Positions 1-7,971 of a DNA stretch of 64,000 nucleotides are shown one piece after another; the stretch's first letter is position 1, and the number at the start of each line of letters is the position of its first letter. The position numbers were made by a program, and so were the translations under genes. Below the pieces are notes generated by a model. The model ran no database searches. It was not told the origin of the DNA and saw nothing but the letters and a program-made list of their open reading frames with translations. Source of the stretch: CAYFLR01 sp964343805 (lineage in GTDB: Bacteria; Bdellovibrionota_B; Oligoflexia; CAYFLR01); contig CAYFLR010000002.1 in NCBI GenBank assembly GCA_964343805.1, positions 1 through 64,000 of the forward strand, given 5' to 3'.

Positions 1-418
1 CAGCGGTTAATCCTACTTTCTCTTTTTCTTTGGTGAGTCCTTCTTTACTTGCTTGATCCGTCAGACCTCCGGATTGTTCTCCGGAAGTTTTTCCTGCCGA
101 AGCGGTTTTTGTTCCTTCTCCCACTTTACCTTGCTCTTCTTTGAGTCCGGCTGATTCTTTTTGCTCAGTTAAACCCTCTTGATCTTTTTGTTTGGTAAGA
201 CCCGCTTGATCCACCTGTTTACTGAGACCCTGATCCTTTTTTTGCTGAGCGAGCCCTTCATTGTAGGGCAATTTGCTGAGCCCTCTATCATCTTCTAACT
301 TGGAAAGTCCTTTATCTCTCTTAAGCTTGGTGAGACCTTGGTCATCTTTTTTACTGGTTAAACCCAGGATGCCGCTGAGTTGAGTCAGGGCTTCTTTTCC
401 TGCCAAAAATGAGAGTCC
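1..418 (-). repeat. 27-bp in-frame tandem repeat inside motB
   Basis: Read on the minus strand, a Gly-Leu dipeptide codon pair recurs every 27 bp, at residues 101, 110, 119, 128, 137, 146, 155, 164, 173, 200, 209 and 218. Weaker units lie at 83 and 92, and degenerate Gly-starting units at 182 and 191. On the plus strand this shows as GAGTCC/GAGACC/AAACCC-like blocks 27 bp apart. The units are diverged in sequence, so the array is old rather than a recent expansion. The repeat is rich in Lys, Gln, Asp and Glu. Confidence 0.85.
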
Positions 419-664
419 TTTGGCTTTGTTTTTCTCTGCTGCTTTTTTCGCAGCTGCTGCCGCTTGAGCATCATCTTCATTAAATTCAGAAAGAATCTGC
501 TTCTGCATGGTGGAAATCTTTCCTCCCACCGGATCAATATTAAAGAACATGATAAAGAAGGCCAAAAGGAGAGTAATCATATCTCCATAGCTAATAGCCC
601 AGCTTCCTTCTGAATCAGCAGAAAGAGCTGAAGGTCTTCTTTTTCTTCGTTCAAGTGCCTTCAT
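1..664 (-). CDS. motB: MotB-type stator protein with 9-residue repeats (C-terminus outside window)
   Basis: Partial gene, 221 codons visible. The ATG (664-662) overlaps the stop of the motA gene as ATGA, indicating translational coupling. Residues 22-45 form the single membrane segment with the MotB signature SYGDMITLLLAFF, including the proton-path Asp. Normally an OmpA-like peptidoglycan-binding domain follows after a short linker. Here residues about 83-221 are instead a 9-residue tandem repeat starting mostly with GL(T/S) (for example GLTKLKRDK, GLSKLEDDR, GLTKQKDQE), in register for 15 units and still running at the window edge. Role by family: couples ion flow to torque with MotA and anchors to peptidoglycan. 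The expected OmpA domain would lie beyond position 1 and cannot be seen. Confidence 0.85.
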   Translation of the reverse strand, partial: MKALERRKRRPSALSADSEGSWAISYGDMITLLLAFFIMFFNIDPVGGKISTMQKQILSEFNEDDAQAAAAAKKAAEKNKAKGLSFLAGKEALTQLSGILGLTSKKDDQGLTKLKRDKGLSKLEDDRGLSKLPYNEGLAQQKKDQGLSKQVDQAGLTKQKDQEGLTEQKESAGLKEEQGKVGEGTKTASAGKTSGEQSGGLTDQASKEGLTKEKEKVGLTA

Positions 665-1461
665 GCAGCTTCACCTTTTCCACCATCGGAACGGTAATCT
701 TTTATTACATTCACTCTCTCTCCCTTGGTTACAAAGGAGTTGAGCATCTCTTGTGCTTCTAAAACCGAGCCCCCATCAGAGGCAATTAAGATAGCCTGTA
801 AGGCTAGCTCGGCAGCTCTTTCATCTTCTAAAGCCCGTTTCATTATATTTTCACCCGCTGGGTTTATAACTAAGTTAGCCACCAGAAGACCATAAAAAGT
901 CGCAATTAAAGCGATCGCCATTTGGGTTCCTGTTTCTTTGGCATCAGCTCCTAAACTGATGGCATTCATAAGGCTAATAAGACCGAGGACTGTTCCTGCT
1001 AAACCGAATGCAGGAGGGTATTTGGCCCAAGAGGTGAAGCTACTTCCGATTTGTTTGGATCGTAAGCCAGCTTGATAAACTCTTTCTCTGAGAATGGATT
1101 CAATTAAGTCAGTTTTTAATCCCAAGGTGATGAGCTCGGTTCCCTCTTTGAGGATGTCTCCCGGTAAACCGCCAAATTTGATCTCTTTGGCCTGCCCTTG
1201 TCCGATAGATTCAACTAAATCGATCGAAACCAGGAGGAGTTTTTTATGGGAGATTCGCCTTGGAACAAACAGCCAAAAAACACCGCCGATAATTTCTCGC
1301 CAATACTTCCAAGGAAGGATTACAATACCCACAGCGAGGGTTCCACCCAGGACCATCATAAAGGCCACATAGTCAAAATAATTAGATGACTGCTGTCCTA
1401 AATGGATGGCCGAAAGTACCAAGCATGCGCTGGCTATAATGAGTCCAAATAAATATGCCAT
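661..1461 (-). CDS. motA: MotA/PomA-type flagellar stator subunit
   Basis: 266 residues, normal for MotA. Four membrane segments are visible (about 2-20, 33-50, 147-170, 180-203) with a cytoplasmic loop between the second and third. The motif PPAFGLAGTVLGLISLM carries the conserved Pro of segment 3, and ATFYGLLVANLVINP matches segment 4. Role by family: inner-membrane stator ring that passes ions with MotB to drive rotation. It lies 8 bp after an upstream lipoprotein gene and overlaps motB by 4 bp. A fair SD (AAGGT) precedes the ATG. A TolQ/ExbB-type motor is the alternative, but the partner's MotB signature favours MotA. Confidence 0.88.
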   Translation of the reverse strand: MAYLFGLIIASACLVLSAIHLGQQSSNYFDYVAFMMVLGGTLAVGIVILPWKYWREIIGGVFWLFVPRRISHKKLLLVSIDLVESIGQGQAKEIKFGGLPGDILKEGTELITLGLKTDLIESILRERVYQAGLRSKQIGSSFTSWAKYPPAFGLAGTVLGLISLMNAISLGADAKETGTQMAIALIATFYGLLVANLVINPAGENIMKRALEDERAAELALQAILIASDGGSVLEAQEMLNSFVTKGERVNVIKDYRSDGGKGEAA

Positions 1462-1469
1462 TTTCTACC

Positions 1470-2150
1470 TTATGGAGTTTCTGCTCCTCTTATCCTTTCT
1501 ATGCGCTCAATGAGCTGCAAGGTTTCAAAGTTATTCGGATCGATCTTATTCGATTCCCGATAAGCCCACAGGGCTTTAGTAAAGTTCTTTTGGACGTAAT
1601 AAATATTTCCAAGTAAATCGTAAATAGTGCTCACATTAGGAAACTGAGTGACCAAGCGGTTCAGTTCGGTTTCAGCTCCCATGAAGTCTTTTCGGAAGGT
1701 CATAAATTGGACTCGGGCAATGCCTTTGGCAATTTGCTTTAATTGCTCTTCATATTTGAGTCTTTCTGCTTTTGACATCTCTTCAATGCGGCGCATGGTC
1801 TCTTTGGTATTGTCTTTCTCGTCCACTTCGGGTGGAGGTTCCTCTTGAGGAATCGCTTCTAGGTTAAAGAAAACACGGTTTTCTTTTGGCCAGCTGGAAC
1901 TGGGCATAATGAAGGATTGAGAGTAATGATCCTCTTTGGAGATCAGAAGATGGAGGTTTTTTACTTGGATCTGCTGTTTGAGTAAATCGATAACGAGCGG
2001 AGATTTGCCCAAGGAAAGAGGGGGCCGTCCCTTTTCTAAAGAAAAGACTTCCGCTCCTTCGGGTGTGGTTTCCACCGTTAATTTGGAGGCGCTACAACCA
2101 AAAATTATAAGAGCACTTCCTATTGTGAGCCAAATCCATTTGTTTGTCAT
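1470..2150 (-). CDS. PEGA/TPR lipoprotein upstream of motAB
   Basis: 226 residues. A type II signal peptide ends at Cys19 (lipobox IFGC), so the product should be anchored to a membrane facing the periplasm. Residues about 24-75 read as a PEGA-like beta domain (LTVETTPEGAEVF). A Glu/Lys-rich helical stretch follows (about 108-150), then a TPR-like pair near the C-terminus (IYDLLGNIYYVQKNFTKALW). The SD AGGGATG precedes the ATG. It is followed after 8 bp by motA, so it is probably co-transcribed with the stator genes. A role as an accessory or anchoring factor of the motor is inference from position only. Confidence 0.72.
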   Translation of the reverse strand: MTNKWIWLTIGSALIIFGCSASKLTVETTPEGAEVFSLEKGRPPLSLGKSPLVIDLLKQQIQVKNLHLLISKEDHYSQSFIMPSSSWPKENRVFFNLEAIPQEEPPPEVDEKDNTKETMRRIEEMSKAERLKYEEQLKQIAKGIARVQFMTFRKDFMGAETELNRLVTQFPNVSTIYDLLGNIYYVQKNFTKALWAYRESNKIDPNNFETLQLIERIERIRGAETP

Positions 2151-2265
2151 TAATCATCCCTAATTAAAACACAAAGGTTCACAGTCCACCCTTCGGAGTG
2201 AAATTTAATATCTATAGAGAATAATTTAAAAGTGTAGTGATAATAGGTTGTTATGTTGGGTGTGA

Positions 2266-4437
2266 TTAGTCTCCGCTATTTAAGGCGGTGAAAAAATCCT
2301 GTCGTTCTTGCTTTAAACGAATAGTTGGGACAAACTCTTTCCAAAAGCCCACACAGCGTTGTCCAAATTTCTTTTCTGCATCGAGATACTCATAATCTTG
2401 GAGAGCTCTCAGTTGATTCACCATATAGCGGTGCATACTTAAAAGAGGTTCTACTTTTAATCGAAGTTGTTGCTGTTTGTCCAGCGTTCCACAGATGTTG
2501 AGCAGATACTCGGTCTCTTTGTTCGCGTTCTTGTCTAGGTTGGCCATGAGTTGGGCTGAATTCTCGCTGGTTAAACTATTACCAGCACCACCTTCTGACT
2601 TTTTAAGATGTTTGGCCACATCAGCCGAGCTTTTGGCCTTCACACTAATTAAATCTTCAATACAGATGCTCATCTTTTGAGAAGAATTCACTAACTCAGA
2701 GAAGAGATAATTATTGCTCGCACTTAAGTAGCTATAGAGTCCAATGGAGAAATCCATCAAGTTTTTAGCACAAGCACTTTTGCCTAATGTCGTTTCATGG
2801 GCATCTTGTAAATAGGGGAGATGCTGAACTTTCATAATTTCGTCGATAGCGGGTTGTAAAACATCAGGGCCAAACTGCCTGTTGTTGGAAAGGAGTTGAT
2901 TCGTGATGGACAAGGTTTCTTTATAGGCTTCCACCAACTGTCTTAAAAAATCTTGGTGACTGGCCTCTTTCATAAATTCACTGCCAATTTCATCTTCTTT
3001 CTTGGTTTGATTTTCAAGTGTCTTAGCCACTTCAGCATTGTCAGTATTGCTTGCCTTACTCGTATCTAAAATGACCGGTAAAGCTTCAGTGAGTGTATCA
3101 GTTATTTGTTTCACAGTTGTCATGATGAAATTCAGACGGTCTTCTAAGTAGGGAAGCACGGATAAATAGCTCAGGTTGATCAAGTAGGCTGATTTGATGG
3201 TGAGCTGGTCCATCAATTTCACTTTGTCGTTTTGCTTCTGCAAAATAAAGAGATAGCGTTGAGCTTTATAGTAGGGTGATTTAAACTTTATAGCGGTTTT
3301 TAATGCTTCTGCTGCCTTGTCTCGCTGATCGGTTTGAACAAAGGAGAGGGCATAGTTAAAGTAGAGCTCGGCGTTATTTTTCACCTTAGCCAATGACTTC
3401 TCATAGAAGGAGAGAGCTTGCGGGTATTGTTTTTGTCTTTTAAAACAGATGGCAATCTTGTTTAAAAGCGAGAGATCAAAAGAGCCAGTTTTCTGTAAAA
3501 TTTGCGAATAGAGGGTGAGGGCTTCTTGGTTTTGCTGGGTGTGAAAAAGAGCATCGGCCTTAGCGGCGGTAAGTGGCTCAGGGTCAAAACCCAGATCAAC
3601 CGCTTTTTGTACCAGATCTAGGGTTTCTTGGTATTTAGCATGCTGGATATAGATATCGGCTAATACTTCATAGCGATAGGGGTTTTTGGGGCTAATATCA
3701 ATGGCTGTTTGAAAATGGTGCAGAGCTTGTTCACTGAATCCCATGGAGAGAAATATTTTTCCTAACTCTTGATGAGGGTGAACTTTAAAGGGAAGCTGGG
3801 TGAGAGCTTTATGAAAATTGCTCACTGCTTCATCTACGGCATCCATCTTGGCGTAGACGCGGGCCATGCCTAGGTAGGCACGGCCTTGAACAATTCGGCT
3901 CTTATGTCCGGCGATGGCTGTATATAGTTTTAAAGCTATATCGTACTGGGTGGTGAGTTGAGCCACGCGAGCTTTTTCCATGAGGAATTCATGGCTATTT
4001 TTACTGTTATATTTATTCCACAGCTTTCTCACCGTATCAGCCAAAAGCTTCTGACTCACCGGGATGTCCATAAAGGCATCAGCCTCTCGTTCTTTCATTA
4101 ATGCCAGATCCCCTTCATCTGCATCCTTATCAATAATGACATAAGGCTTGCGAGAGATCTCTGGATCATTAAAAACTTCCTCCATCAATTCCAATGCATC
4201 CATATGAGGCATTTTATAGAGGCAGATAATAAACCCCACCTTTTGCTCTTTAATAATATTTATGGCCTTTAAGGTGTCGTCACAGTTGATAGTGTTATTG
4301 AAACCCAGCTTTTTTAAACCATCTTTGATGGAGAGGCATATTTCCACCGGATTGGCGATAATGAGCACCAACATTGAGGAATCGAGCTCAATGATCTTCT
4401 TTTTTACTGGTCCAGCTTTTGTTGGTAAGGCAGCCAT
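2266..4437 (-). CDS. Degenerate receiver domain fused to TPR repeats
   Basis: About 723 residues counted from the ATG; a TTG six codons earlier (4455) also opens the frame, but neither has a clear SD. Residues about 20-135 have the shape of a CheY-like receiver, with FIICLYKMPHMDALELM aligning to the phospho-acceptor region. The acceptor Asp position is Leu, the acidic pair near the first strand is Ala-Asn, and the conserved Lys before Pro is Ile. This is therefore a pseudo-receiver. Residues about 150-420 are TPR repeats (for example ALHHFQTAIDISPKNPYRYE), and the rest is helical without a recognised domain. It lies upstream of, and in the same direction as, the lipoprotein-motA-motB genes, with a 115-bp gap. 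Probably a protein-binding scaffold. Confidence 0.75.
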   Translation of the reverse strand: MAALPTKAGPVKKKIIELDSSMLVLIIANPVEICLSIKDGLKKLGFNNTINCDDTLKAINIIKEQKVGFIICLYKMPHMDALELMEEVFNDPEISRKPYVIIDKDADEGDLALMKEREADAFMDIPVSQKLLADTVRKLWNKYNSKNSHEFLMEKARVAQLTTQYDIALKLYTAIAGHKSRIVQGRAYLGMARVYAKMDAVDEAVSNFHKALTQLPFKVHPHQELGKIFLSMGFSEQALHHFQTAIDISPKNPYRYEVLADIYIQHAKYQETLDLVQKAVDLGFDPEPLTAAKADALFHTQQNQEALTLYSQILQKTGSFDLSLLNKIAICFKRQKQYPQALSFYEKSLAKVKNNAELYFNYALSFVQTDQRDKAAEALKTAIKFKSPYYKAQRYLFILQKQNDKVKLMDQLTIKSAYLINLSYLSVLPYLEDRLNFIMTTVKQITDTLTEALPVILDTSKASNTDNAEVAKTLENQTKKEDEIGSEFMKEASHQDFLRQLVEAYKETLSITNQLLSNNRQFGPDVLQPAIDEIMKVQHLPYLQDAHETTLGKSACAKNLMDFSIGLYSYLSASNNYLFSELVNSSQKMSICIEDLISVKAKSSADVAKHLKKSEGGAGNSLTSENSAQLMANLDKNANKETEYLLNICGTLDKQQQLRLKVEPLLSMHRYMVNQLRALQDYEYLDAEKKFGQRCVGFWKEFVPTIRLKQERQDFFTALNSGD

Positions 4438-4484
4438 ATTACATATAATAATCAATTTTGGGGGTTTTGTCTATCTTCCTTTGC

Positions 4485-4494
4485 NNNNNNNNNN
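4485..4494. other. Assembly gap with homopolymer flank
   Basis: Ten N followed by nine T, three A and thirteen G (4507-4519). Such long homopolymers next to a gap in an A+T-rich genome suggest a contig end of poor quality. The intergenic sequence here should not be trusted. Confidence 0.8.
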
Positions 4495-4538
4495 TTTTTT
4501 TTTAAAGGGGGGGGGGGGGCGGAGGAGTGAAGTTTTAA

Positions 4539-5132
4539 TTACCAAGCACCACAACAATAGCTGGGATTATTGTGCCACTCTTTAACTCGCAGTTTCCCTG
4601 TGTAGGAACGAGTGACCTTTCCCCATTTTTTTATAAACGGCAGAGGAATATGTGCGGGAATAGCCAGTTCGTTTTCCCCTCTCATCAGGTTGCCTCGATA
4701 ACCAAAGGCAGTTCTAACACGTCCTTCTAACAGGGTATTTACATCCCAAGTGGGAATATGACGTATTTCAAAAACCCATCCACCTACACCGGCCCAGTAC
4801 ACAGCGCCAGATTCACCAACTGGATCAGAAGACATCTCGGTAACACCTCGAAAGGCAGAGTTTCCCCTTTGTTCAACATGGTCTTTGAGATCCCAATTAC
4901 TTCCACGGCGAAGAAATCCTTGATCTAGCACGTCTTCAATCTTGACTTTGGAGCTACCATGATAACCTCCTCGAAAGTTGGTGGGCTTAACCGCTGTCCC
5001 GTCAGGTAGGAGAGCTTGTGGGTTTATCCCGGTATAGTTCTGGTAGTAGTTTTTCCACCGACCTTGAGCCCAAGTGGTGGAAGAGATAAAGAATATAAGC
5101 AAAGCAAAGAAAAAAGAATTCTTAAGTATCAT
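4539..5132 (-). CDS. Secreted ADP-ribosyltransferase, cholera/pertussis-toxin A-like
   Basis: 197 residues with a cleavable signal peptide (about 1-22, ending TTWAQ). The remainder follows the R-S-E mono-ADP-ribosyltransferase plan. Arg54 is in NFRGGYHGSS, followed by EDVLDQGF like the pertussis 'pedVFqnGF' element. SAFRGVT (92-98) sits where toxins have SAFVSTS. E153-N-E155 (GENELAIPAHIP) sits where cholera toxin has EQE followed by GIP, with a trailing WGKV as in the toxins. An ExE pair is typical of arginine-specific enzymes. The Ser-Thr-Ser element is degenerate. The SD AGGAC precedes the ATG. There is no recognisable B subunit or immunity gene beside it. The target is unknown; prey or host protein modification is inference. 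Confidence 0.62.
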   Translation of the reverse strand: MILKNSFFFALLIFFISSTTWAQGRWKNYYQNYTGINPQALLPDGTAVKPTNFRGGYHGSSKVKIEDVLDQGFLRRGSNWDLKDHVEQRGNSAFRGVTEMSSDPVGESGAVYWAGVGGWVFEIRHIPTWDVNTLLEGRVRTAFGYRGNLMRGENELAIPAHIPLPFIKKWGKVTRSYTGKLRVKEWHNNPSYCCGAW

Positions 5133-5421
5133 AATGGTGTCCTGATAAGTGCTGTTTTTTGCCTCGGTGCGAGTGGAGGGATTATAAAGTAAACTTTATT
5201 TAATATCAACTAAATTTCAAAAAAAATAAAAAATAGATAATTTAATATATTATTTTAAGTGGTTGGCGGTTGTTTTGGGTGGTTTACAGATTTAACCACC
5301 TAGAGCAGTGTCTTCTGCTAATAGATTGAAAATATTAATTTTAATGATATGGCCCGAATGTTGCAAAAGGAATGTGGTACATCTTTTGGACTATTTCTTT
5401 TAACAAATACAGGAGGTTCCC

Positions 5422-5931
5422 ATGAAGGTTTTAATATTAGTTTCCATGCTCGCTTTGGTTAGTGGTTTTAAAAGTAATGCGCTGGCTTGCAGTTTAGAAA
5501 TTGACGATGGAAAACAGCAACTCGATCTAATCAGTCAATCTATCGAGTTTTTAAAATTGAAACTATGGCAAGTTAAAAAGGTAGAGGTGAATAACTATGG
5601 ATGGAGTGAAGAGGGTTTTGATAATGGGACTTCCTGCAGTGATTACCTTATTTTTGAGGCCAAAATAAAGATTTACTACAAAAAGGGACCTAAAAAATGT
5701 CAGGCGATAGTAAGTGCTAAACGCAAAGAACCTCTGATGATGTCAGAGAACAAAGAAATGGCTCTGACTGCACTGGCGGAGCAACTCATTACTGATTTGT
5801 CTGTGGATTATGATCAAATAGGCCCTGCTTTTGCATCTTTACTGACAACTAAAACGAATCGGCTTGTATCTATGAATTTGGCATGTAAATTAAGAACTCC
5901 TCTAAGACCTATCAGTCGTATCATGCCCTAA
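5422..5931 (+). CDS. Secreted protein of unknown function
   Basis: 169 residues with a signal peptide (about 1-22, ending NALA before CSL). A perfect AGGAGG lies 6 bases before the ATG. The mature part has five Cys (CSL, SCSDY, KKCQ, ACKL region), consistent with disulfides in the periplasm or outside. I do not recognise a family. It is divergent from the ADP-ribosyltransferase gene (289 bp between) and convergent with the next gene over a short hairpin. Confidence 0.6.
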   Translation: MKVLILVSMLALVSGFKSNALACSLEIDDGKQQLDLISQSIEFLKLKLWQVKKVEVNNYGWSEEGFDNGTSCSDYLIFEAKIKIYYKKGPKKCQAIVSAKRKEPLMMSENKEMALTALAEQLITDLSVDYDQIGPAFASLLTTKTNRLVSMNLACKLRTPLRPISRIMP

Positions 5932-5965
5932 GCCCCTGGATATTCCAGAGGCCTTTTAGTTTTGA
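5932..5965. terminator. Possible bidirectional terminator
   Basis: Between two convergent genes: CCCCTGG, loop ATATT, CCAGAGG with one mismatch, followed by CCTTTTAGTTTT. Short stem, modest U-tract. Confidence 0.45.
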
Positions 5966-6900
5966 TTATCTGCCTACCTTCAAGGGGCCTTGAATGGAAT
6001 GGGATGGGAAATCTACAGGAGCTTGGTGGTCAATAAGAATTTCCCATCCTAAGTCTCCGTTATCTCTGATTGGGGAAACGGTTCCATTAGCTGTAAAAGC
6101 TACCATACTTCCATCTGACAGCAGGGCGAGTAGGAAGAATCCTGCATTTAACTCGCTGTACCATGTTATATATTGACCCAGCTTTTGTTCATTTGCATCG
6201 TAGATGTAGAGGGTGTTGTTATCCTTTTTATCAGCTTTCTTGGTTTTCTTATTTTGCTTTTTTGCCTTTTTACACTTCTTTCTATTCTTCTTACACTTTT
6301 TATTTTTATTCTTTTTCTTTTTGGCTTTTTTCTTGACCACCTTATCTATGTCTTTGATGACCAGCTTATTCCATTCGTTTGATTCATTGTATTCGTTATG
6401 TTCATTATATTCATTATGGATCTGATTTGATTGATTAATGACATTATTAATCTCGAAATTTATATTGATGATATGATTATCTACATTTTTGCTCTGTTCC
6501 TCTAATTGCTCTTCTTTTTCAATTTCTTCTATTTCATCTGCTTCCCTTTCAAAGATCTGTGGTTCTAATTCTTCAAAAGTCTGTTCTTTTTCCTGTATTT
6601 CTAATACCCATTGCCCTTCTTGACAGGTTTTGAGCTCCTTAGATTCTTTGATGTAGATAGATTGACCCTGTTCTCTTTCGGTGCAAGGGGGAAGGTCGCT
6701 AATCGTCTCAATAACCACAGAGTAGGACAGATCATCTGTTTGATGGGTGGGTGTTTCAAATACCTGAACCTTGGTCTGTTGTGGATTATCTTTCACTATT
6801 TGACCCAAATNNNNNNNNNNGTACCACATGAAAGTGTTGCTAAAACTGCCAAAAAGCAAATTGAAATCATTAGTTTGTTGGTAAAATAAGCTCTGTTCAT
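5966..6900 (-). CDS. Lys-rich low-complexity lipoprotein (spans a gap)
   Basis: The start is taken as the ATG at 6900 with a GGGGGA SD, giving a lipoprotein signal ending LATLSCG. A 10-N gap (6811-6820) separates it from the rest, which resumes as LGQIVKDNPQQ. Past the gap: a Cys-containing segment (about LPPCTEREQG to LKTCQEGQW), a Glu-rich stretch, an Asn/Glu-rich stretch with NEYNE-type repeats, and a stretch of nearly 40 residues that is mostly Lys. A compact C-terminal region (YIYDANEQKLGQYITWYS onward) looks folded. I know no family for the whole. Gap size is unknown, so the two halves are joined by inference. Confidence 0.6.
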
Positions 6901-7040
6901 CCTCTTCCCCCTATTTTTTGTGTATGAATAAGTAAAATTGCAACAAGTGTGCCAGTGAGAAGTTTTTGCTATTAAGTATTGTAAATATAAGTAGTTGTAT
7001 TTGTAGTCTCTTGCGAGATTAAATAACATTACAATTTAAA

Positions 7041-7103
7041 AGTGTTGCAAATGTGTCAGATAGGTGTGTGCTGCAACATGGAGTGTGTTGCAGTGCGACA
7101 CTT
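7041..7103. repeat. Nested inverted repeats around GTGTTGCA
   Basis: CTGCAACA (7071-7078), a 7-base loop and TGTTGCAG (7086-7093) form a perfect 8-bp stem. Outer arms AAGTGTTGC (7041-7049) and GCGACACTT (7095-7103) also pair apart from one mismatch. It sits directly after the stop of the GNAT-cupin gene, so it may act in 3' end formation, but there is no U-tract after the inner stem. Confidence 0.4.
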
Positions 7104-7906
7104 CAGGAGTAAAAAATGGCGAGCCAAATGGTTTCCTCTGATGGGGAAGTGCTCTCCACCCGATGCAGGGTGTGGGCTGGAATATTAATATAATCTCCCT
7201 CTTGCATAGGGTGAGATTGGTTTCCCTCTTTAAAAAGGAGAGTGGCTTTTCCTTTGAGTATCATTACCCATTCGTGTTCACTCTGGTCATACCAAAAATC
7301 TTCAGGAGATTGGTGTCCTTTTGAGACAATCCGTTCAATCCGAAGAGTTTCTTTCTTTACTATTATATCTGTAATCTCATCTGGTATTTCAGTTGGAATG
7401 TTTTTTAGTAGATTTCCAGAGCCACTTAACATCTTCTCCATTTTTTGACAGCGGATACTTTCACCTTGAATGGTTACAGATGTCTCAGCTCCCACATTAG
7501 TGAAACCCATCTTTTGGTAAAATGGAATGGCATTTAATGTGGCAATCAGAAACAGACGAGATATCTGCTGCCTCTGAGCCTCTTTTTCCATCATGTTCAG
7601 TAATTGGCTACCATAACCCATTTTTATGATTTGAGGGTGAAGGTAGAGGGCGAGCACTTCTCCTCTGAATTGATCGAAATGAGCATACCCGAAAATTTCT
7701 TCCTGCTGGGCCACCACCCAGACTTTATCATTTTGGATGTCTGCCTCTCTCCTCGATCTGTTGAACTCCCTTCCGCCCCAAGCAGCGATCTCACGCTGGC
7801 TATAAAATGGGCCACAAACTTCTCTGATGGATTGTATATGGGCCAAATGGATACCTTCAGCATCTTCAGCTTGGGCGGGTCTTATTTTATAGGATGGCTT
7901 GATCAT
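7103..7906 (-). CDS. GNAT acetyltransferase fused to a cupin domain
   Basis: 267 residues in two parts. Residues about 5-160 are a GNAT N-acetyltransferase: an acetyl-CoA loop at IIKMGYGSQLLNMMEKEA (a variant of the Q/R-x-x-G-x-G/A loop) and the typical end AIPFYQKMGF. Residues about 170-267 are a single cupin barrel (EHEWVMILKGKATLLF, then EGDYINIPAHTLHRVE), which can bind a metal or a small ligand. Both domains are common, but this combined order is unusual. The acetylated substrate is unknown; the cupin could sense a ligand or catalyse a linked step. An intrinsic-terminator-like hairpin lies 76-118 bases upstream of the start, on the same strand. Confidence 0.78.
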   Translation of the reverse strand: MIKPSYKIRPAQAEDAEGIHLAHIQSIREVCGPFYSQREIAAWGGREFNRSRREADIQNDKVWVVAQQEEIFGYAHFDQFRGEVLALYLHPQIIKMGYGSQLLNMMEKEAQRQQISRLFLIATLNAIPFYQKMGFTNVGAETSVTIQGESIRCQKMEKMLSGSGNLLKNIPTEIPDEITDIIVKKETLRIERIVSKGHQSPEDFWYDQSEHEWVMILKGKATLLFKEGNQSHPMQEGDYINIPAHTLHRVESTSPSEETIWLAIFYS

Positions 7907-7971
7907 CTTTAGAATCTAGCAGGGGATGGTAACTCGTTCAATTGTAAAAATAGAGTAAAGTTCATGTCCAA

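Noticed and set aside
1..418. 27-bp periodic sequence as a satellite or CRISPR-like repeat
   Set aside because: The period is a multiple of three, stays in frame with MotB and is conserved mainly at the protein level.
4495..4520. T9-A3-G13 homopolymer as a phase-variation tract
   Set aside because: It directly adjoins an N gap and is not inside a convincing gene, so a poor-quality contig end is the simpler explanation.
6173..6425. Plus-strand ORFs rich in Phe and Leu (possible membrane peptides)
   Set aside because: They are the antisense of the Lys-rich tract (AAA/AAG codons) of the minus-strand lipoprotein and have no SD.
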